Below are positions 60,930-64,000 of a stretch of 64,000 nucleotides of DNA, piece after piece. The number at the start of each line of letters is the position of its first letter. Positions within the stretch are counted from its first letter, which is position 1. Below the pieces are notes generated by a model, which had not been told where the DNA came from, did not search any database, and saw only the letters and a list, made by a program, of their open reading frames with translations. The position numbers were made by a program, and so were the translations under genes. Origin of the DNA: Brevibacillus_H ginsengisoli (lineage in GTDB: Bacteria > Bacillota > Bacilli > Brevibacillales > Brevibacillaceae); contig NZ_JBNJQR010000008.1 of the NCBI RefSeq assembly GCF_050113715.1, forward strand, positions 191,073 through 255,072, written 5' to 3'.

Positions 60930-61895
60930 CTAAGGCGTCCACAGCTTTCCTTGCCATGTATTTCGTCTGATGAGCTCAGCGTCGATACCGTTTAACACTT
61001 CCCATTTCTTGCGACTCCACATCGGTCCCACCAGAATGTCCGGCGGTCCATCTCCTGTAACGCGGTGAACGATCATCTCAGGAGGCAGAAGCTCCAACGT
61101 ATCGACGACAAGCTTGGTGTATTCCTCTTGCGTCAAGAATTCCAATAGCCCTTCCTCGTACTGCTTCATCATCGGTGTTTTGCGCAACAGATGCAGCAAA
61201 TGAATCTTGATCCCCTGTACATCTAGTTTGGCAACCGCTCTCGCTGTCTCCATCATGTCTTCATGGGTCTCCAGCGGTAAACCGTAAATAATGTGGGAGC
61301 ATACTCGAATATTGTGTTTCCGTAGCTTCTGTAGACCGTCAAGATAGGTTTGATAATCATGTCCGCGGTTGATGAGCAATGAGGTGCGTTCATGAACGGT
61401 TTGCAGCCCTAATTCCACCCACAAGTAGGTCCGCTCATTCAATTCCGCCAAATATTCAACGACGTCGTCTGGCAAGCAATCTGGACGTGTCGCGATGGAT
61501 AAACCAACAACGTCATCCTGCTTCAAGATCAGCTCAAACATCTCACGTAGCTCTTCAACAGGCGCGTACGTATTGCTAAACGCCTGAAAAAAACCAATAT
61601 ATTTCGCAGATGGCCATTTTTCATGCATACGGTCTTTTACATCATGAAATTGCTTTTCGAGCTCCATGCGTCTATCTCCGGCGAAGTCGCCAGATCCCCT
61701 GGCACTGCAAAACGTACATCCCCCAATGGCCACATTGCCATCTCGATTAGGACAAGTAAATCCTCCATCTAGTGGAACTTTAAAAATCTTTTCGTGAAAC
61801 AAACTGCGCAAATGAAAATTCCATGTATGATAACGCTTGTCTCCCCACAGAAGTGGCTCTGTGGCAATTTCTGTACGCGTTGTAGGTTTCGTCAT
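60930..61895 (-). CDS. ytqA: TIGR01212-type radical SAM protein, YtqA
   Basis: A 321-residue radical SAM protein. The cluster cysteines have the family spacing in FTCPNRDGNVAIGGCTFCSARG (Cys-x11-Cys-x2-Cys). GFFQAFSNTYAPVEELR and GLQTVHERTSLLINRGHDYQT follow. Function unknown; tRNA or ribosome modification is possible. The start at 61895 has AAAGGAG upstream. Confidence 0.9.
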   Translation of the reverse strand: MTKPTTRTEIATEPLLWGDKRYHTWNFHLRSLFHEKIFKVPLDGGFTCPNRDGNVAIGGCTFCSARGSGDFAGDRRMELEKQFHDVKDRMHEKWPSAKYIGFFQAFSNTYAPVEELREMFELILKQDDVVGLSIATRPDCLPDDVVEYLAELNERTYLWVELGLQTVHERTSLLINRGHDYQTYLDGLQKLRKHNIRVCSHIIYGLPLETHEDMMETARAVAKLDVQGIKIHLLHLLRKTPMMKQYEEGLLEFLTQEEYTKLVVDTLELLPPEMIVHRVTGDGPPDILVGPMWSRKKWEVLNGIDAELIRRNTWQGKLWTP

Positions 61896-62018
61896 GACCT
61901 TCTCCTTTCCAAGCATAAGCATCATGTTTATCTTGGTAGTATACCAAATTCAAAAGGAATTCGAAATTCGGATCTTCCCCCAAGCTGTTATTGGCGTTAA
62001 CAGCATCTCCTTAAAACA

Positions 62019-62056
62019 TGAAAAAAGGAACTACATGATAGAGTAGTCCCTTTTTC
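62019..62056 (-). terminator. Terminator of the membrane glycosyltransferase gene
   Basis: AAAAAGGGACTACTC/GTAGTTCCTTTTTT stem with a short loop and T run on the minus strand. Confidence 0.8.
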
Positions 62057-62070
62057 TAATTCAATTGACC

Positions 62071-63303
62071 CTATTGCATCTCTTCAAAACGAATGGCACG
62101 TGTGTGGGAAGTATGGCTCCACTCTTGGTTGTTCTTCGTAAAGAACGCGTAGAAGAAAATCGGCACCCACGTTAAGAAGAAGAATGGCAATAACAACAGC
62201 CCCAGATAGGCACGTAACGGCACCTTTTCTAAATAAAGCGCCAGAACCGGCAAGAGATAGAACAAAGCAGTCGTTCCATAAATCAGCCATGACGGCAAAT
62301 ATTGAGCCAAAGTCATTGTTTCTACATCAAACAAGCGACCGATAAACAAGAAGGACATCAACGTGACCATCAGGACGTACATCGGTTGGAACAAATAGAA
62401 AGCGGCGTCCAGCATACCGAGACGCATTTGCTTCAATCCATTGAAGAAGACCGAACCAATGTAACGACCAGCCACATCGTAGTGCCCCTGCATCCAGCGC
62501 AAGCGCTGACGCATGGAAGATTTCAAATCTAGCGGCTTCTCATCCCATACTTTGGTATCATGGGCCCAAGTAGGATAAATCCCTCGTTCAATGCATCGTG
62601 TTGCAAACTCCAAATCCTCTGTTAAGCTGGTTGCGCCCCAGCCCATCTCTTTCAAGAGATCACTCTCGATACACAGGCCGGTTCCCCCTAATGTATTAGG
62701 AAGTCCCAAGTTGTGTCGAGCAAGTTGCCACATCCGGTTCGTAAACCAGTAGGTAACCGCGTAAGAAAGTGTAATCCATGAATCGAAAGGATTTTTTGAA
62801 TCAAGATATCCTTGAATTACTCTAGCACCTTTGCATAGACGGTCATTCATTACAGTTAAGAAGTTTTTGTCTACCAAGTTGTCTGCATCAAACATGACCA
62901 CTGCATCGTATTGTTTATCCATCGACCAGAGGTTTTCCAACATCCACTCGATCCCAAAGCCTTTACCTCGTTTGCTGGTATCAAAACGCTCACAAGCGTA
63001 TGCACCATGCTCTCGTACAATTTCAGCTGTATTATCTGTACAGTTGTCACAGATTACGAAAATATCGTACATCTCGCGAGGATACTCCAGCTTCTTTAAA
63101 TTCTCGATCAGTGGAGCAACTACTGCACTTTCATTGTGTGCCGCTACTAGGACGGCAAACGTTTTTTGTGGTTCGCTTGTTACTGTTTCTTTTTTACGGA
63201 ACAAACCTCCACATGACACCAACGTTTGGTAGGTACTAATGACACCAACCGTTGTACTTAACCCGATGAATAACCCCTCAATCAAACCTTTTAATACACT
63301 CAT
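62071..63303 (-). CDS. Processive membrane glycosyltransferase (family 2)
   Basis: A 410-residue enzyme. An N-terminal membrane segment precedes a GT2 domain with FAVLVAAHNES, MFDADN (DxD), TEDLEFATRC and RQRLRWMQGH (QxxRW), followed by three to four C-terminal membrane segments. This is the architecture of processive synthases of beta-linked polysaccharide (IcaA/PgaA, chitin- or hyaluronan-synthase type). No partner gene for export or modification is adjacent. Its leader contains a dyad hairpin next to the binding site. Confidence 0.88.
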   Translation of the reverse strand: MSVLKGLIEGLFIGLSTTVGVISTYQTLVSCGGLFRKKETVTSEPQKTFAVLVAAHNESAVVAPLIENLKKLEYPREMYDIFVICDNCTDNTAEIVREHGAYACERFDTSKRGKGFGIEWMLENLWSMDKQYDAVVMFDADNLVDKNFLTVMNDRLCKGARVIQGYLDSKNPFDSWITLSYAVTYWFTNRMWQLARHNLGLPNTLGGTGLCIESDLLKEMGWGATSLTEDLEFATRCIERGIYPTWAHDTKVWDEKPLDLKSSMRQRLRWMQGHYDVAGRYIGSVFFNGLKQMRLGMLDAAFYLFQPMYVLMVTLMSFLFIGRLFDVETMTLAQYLPSWLIYGTTALFYLLPVLALYLEKVPLRAYLGLLLLPFFFLTWVPIFFYAFFTKNNQEWSHTSHTRAIRFEEMQ

Positions 63304-63322
63304 TGTTTCTTCTCCTCGACCT

Positions 63323-63347
63323 AACCATTTTTTGGATGGTTAGGTAT
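63323..63347 (-). promoter_or_regulatory. Hairpin in the leader of the membrane glycosyltransferase
   Basis: A 9-bp dyad CCTAACCAT/ATGGTTAGG with a seven-base A-rich loop ends seven bases before the GAGGAG binding site. There is no T run on the minus strand, so it is not a terminator; it could affect translation or mRNA stability, or bind a protein as DNA. Confidence 0.5.
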
Positions 63348-63381
63348 TGTTTTACAACTTTTTCTCTCTACACTAATTCGG

Positions 63382-63410
63382 AGTTTACACGATTTCTTGA
63401 GCCCCTGCAA
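63382..63410 (-). promoter_or_regulatory. Promoter of the membrane glycosyltransferase gene
   Basis: TTGCAG and TAAACT on the minus strand with a 17-base spacer, about 80 bases before the start codon. Confidence 0.55.
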
Positions 63411-63559
63411 TCAGCCAAAAGTGGTGAAATTGTAATTATCTTCTCTATTTCTTCACTTAATGTCTGATTTGCGCCTAAAACGTAAGGATACTCAATCTTA
63501 TTGATTTGATATCTGCTATCTCTTTCACGATTCCCCTGTTTCTACTATCCTATACGCAG

Positions 63560-63589
63560 AAAAAAAAGCCTTCACTCAAAAAGGCTTCA
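63560..63589 (-). terminator. Terminator-like hairpin in the intergenic region
   Basis: On the minus strand AAGCCTT/AAGGCTT forms a short stem followed by eight T. The gap 63411-63730 otherwise shows no gene on either strand; it is AT-rich. Confidence 0.6.
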
Positions 63590-63730
63590 TTATTGCAAAT
63601 TTAGACCAAGACGAAGCCTTATTTATCAATGCTTCATCACTCCACTAGTTTATATCACCATAAATTCAGACTTTTGTCAAGGATTTTCTTCTACTTACTA
63701 TCATTATAGAGCCGTCTACGAAAGGTTGCC

Positions 63731-63769
63731 AATAAAAATAAAAAGCTTTCTCTACGTAAAAGCTTTTCA
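63731..63769 (-). terminator. Terminator of the tRNA cluster
   Basis: AAAAGCTTT/AAAGCTTTT stem with an eight-base loop and a T-rich tail, 24 bases after the tRNA-Arg 3' end. Confidence 0.75.
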
Positions 63770-63792
63770 GGACTGTTGAACCATATAAAAAG

Positions 63793-63869
63793 TGGCGTCC
63801 CAGGAGAGATTCGAACTCCCGACACACGGCTTAGAAGGCCGTTGCTCTATCCAACTGAGCTACTGGGAC
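63793..63869 (-). tRNA. tRNA-Arg(TCT)
   Basis: A 77-base tRNA on the minus strand: acceptor GTCCCAG/CTGGGAC, D arm AGCTCAGTTGGATAGAGC, anticodon loop CTTCTAA (TCT), T arm GGGAGTTCGAATCTCTCC (one weak pair), encoded CCA. Confidence 0.96.
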
Positions 63870-63875
63870 AAGTTA

Positions 63876-63950
63876 TGGAGGGAGTACCCGGATTTGAACC
63901 GGGGGATAAGGGTTTTGCAGACCCGTGCCTTACCACTTGGCTATACTCCC
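63876..63950 (-). tRNA. tRNA-Cys(GCA)
   Basis: A 75-base tRNA on the minus strand: acceptor GGGAGTA/TACTCCC, anticodon loop CTGCAAA (GCA), discriminator T as in tRNA-Cys, encoded CCA. Confidence 0.96.
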
Positions 63951-63954
63951 ATAA

Positions 63955-64000
63955 TGGGGCGATCGATGGGAATCGAACCCACGAGTGTCGGAGCCACAAT
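63955..64000 (-). tRNA. tRNA-His(GTG), partial
   Basis: Only the 3' part from the anticodon is inside the window: ATTGTGG (anticodon GTG), T arm GTGGGTTCGATTCCCAT, acceptor end and discriminator C followed by CA, typical of tRNA-His. The 5' half lies beyond the right edge. Confidence 0.85.

Overview
The window looks like chromosome of a spore-forming, S-layer-bearing Firmicute close to Brevibacillus (Paenibacillaceae). This is inferred from strong AGGAGG-type ribosome binding sites with frequent TTG and GTG starts, an S-layer-homology (SLH) protein, an alpha/beta small acid-soluble spore protein, spore photoproduct lyase, UV-damage endonuclease, and Bacillus-type loci such as yfkAB, ywnA-ywnB, dgk-dck, acsA, ytqA and a yodQRSTP-like cluster. 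No phage, IS transposase or CRISPR array is visible. Genes are dense and lie on both strands.

Region by region. (1) 1-4810, minus strand: a cobalamin riboswitch with an intrinsic terminator precedes three secreted proteins. Two have alpha/alpha-toroid (prenyltransferase-like) repeats, and the third has a DUF4430 domain plus three SLH repeats. The set resembles a split bacterial transcobalamin anchored to the S-layer. (2) 4.9-15.7 kb: a phasin-like protein, a DUF1385 protein, YfkAB, an SASP, an omega-amidase-like nitrilase, a LysM protein, class I fumarase, a YtkA-like lipoprotein, a metallo-beta-lactamase-fold protein, UvsE and a Pro/His/Ser-Cys-rich coat-like protein. (3) 15.8-27.1 kb: histidine catabolism. 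hutH has a 19-codon leader peptide that ends inside a terminator hairpin. hutU-hutI-hutG form a separate operon about 5.5 kb away on the other strand. Between them lie a thioesterase, two methyltransferases, a Nudix protein, a hydrolase and a pterin dehydratase-like protein. (4) 27.1-40.8 kb: an IscA-like protein, dgk-dck, splB, a NarL-type two-component pair, ywnA-ywnB with paired operators, acsA, a metallophosphoesterase, tpx, an acetyltransferase, a subtilase and a flavodoxin-fold oxidoreductase. (5) 40.9-47.6 kb: a TetR-HlyD-ABC-2 permease efflux operon without an ATPase, a small aromatic protein and a 1061-residue MalT-like STAND regulator. (6) 47.9-51.6 kb: two identical tRNA-Ser genes flanking a zinc-ribbon microprotein, then a DegT aminotransferase and two tandem family 2 glycosyltransferases. 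(7) 51.7-59.8 kb: a beta-lysine catabolic cluster comprising an aldehyde dehydrogenase, YodQ-, YodR-, YodS- and YodT-like enzymes, a PucR regulator and AblB/YodP. Lysine 2,3-aminomutase is not present. (8) 60-64 kb: a glycerophosphodiesterase, YtqA, a membrane glycosyltransferase and a tRNA cluster (Arg, Cys, partial His).

An intergenic repeat family is scattered through the window: copies at about 9.26-9.52 and 17.64-17.91 kb, a deletion derivative at 48.32-48.41 kb, and a diverged relative at 7.8 kb. Three copies end in a hairpin whose stem has compensatory base changes. This repeat, the B12-regulated toroid/DUF4430/SLH set and the hutH leader peptide are the most unusual things seen. All functional statements are read from sequence and family knowledge; no database search was run.
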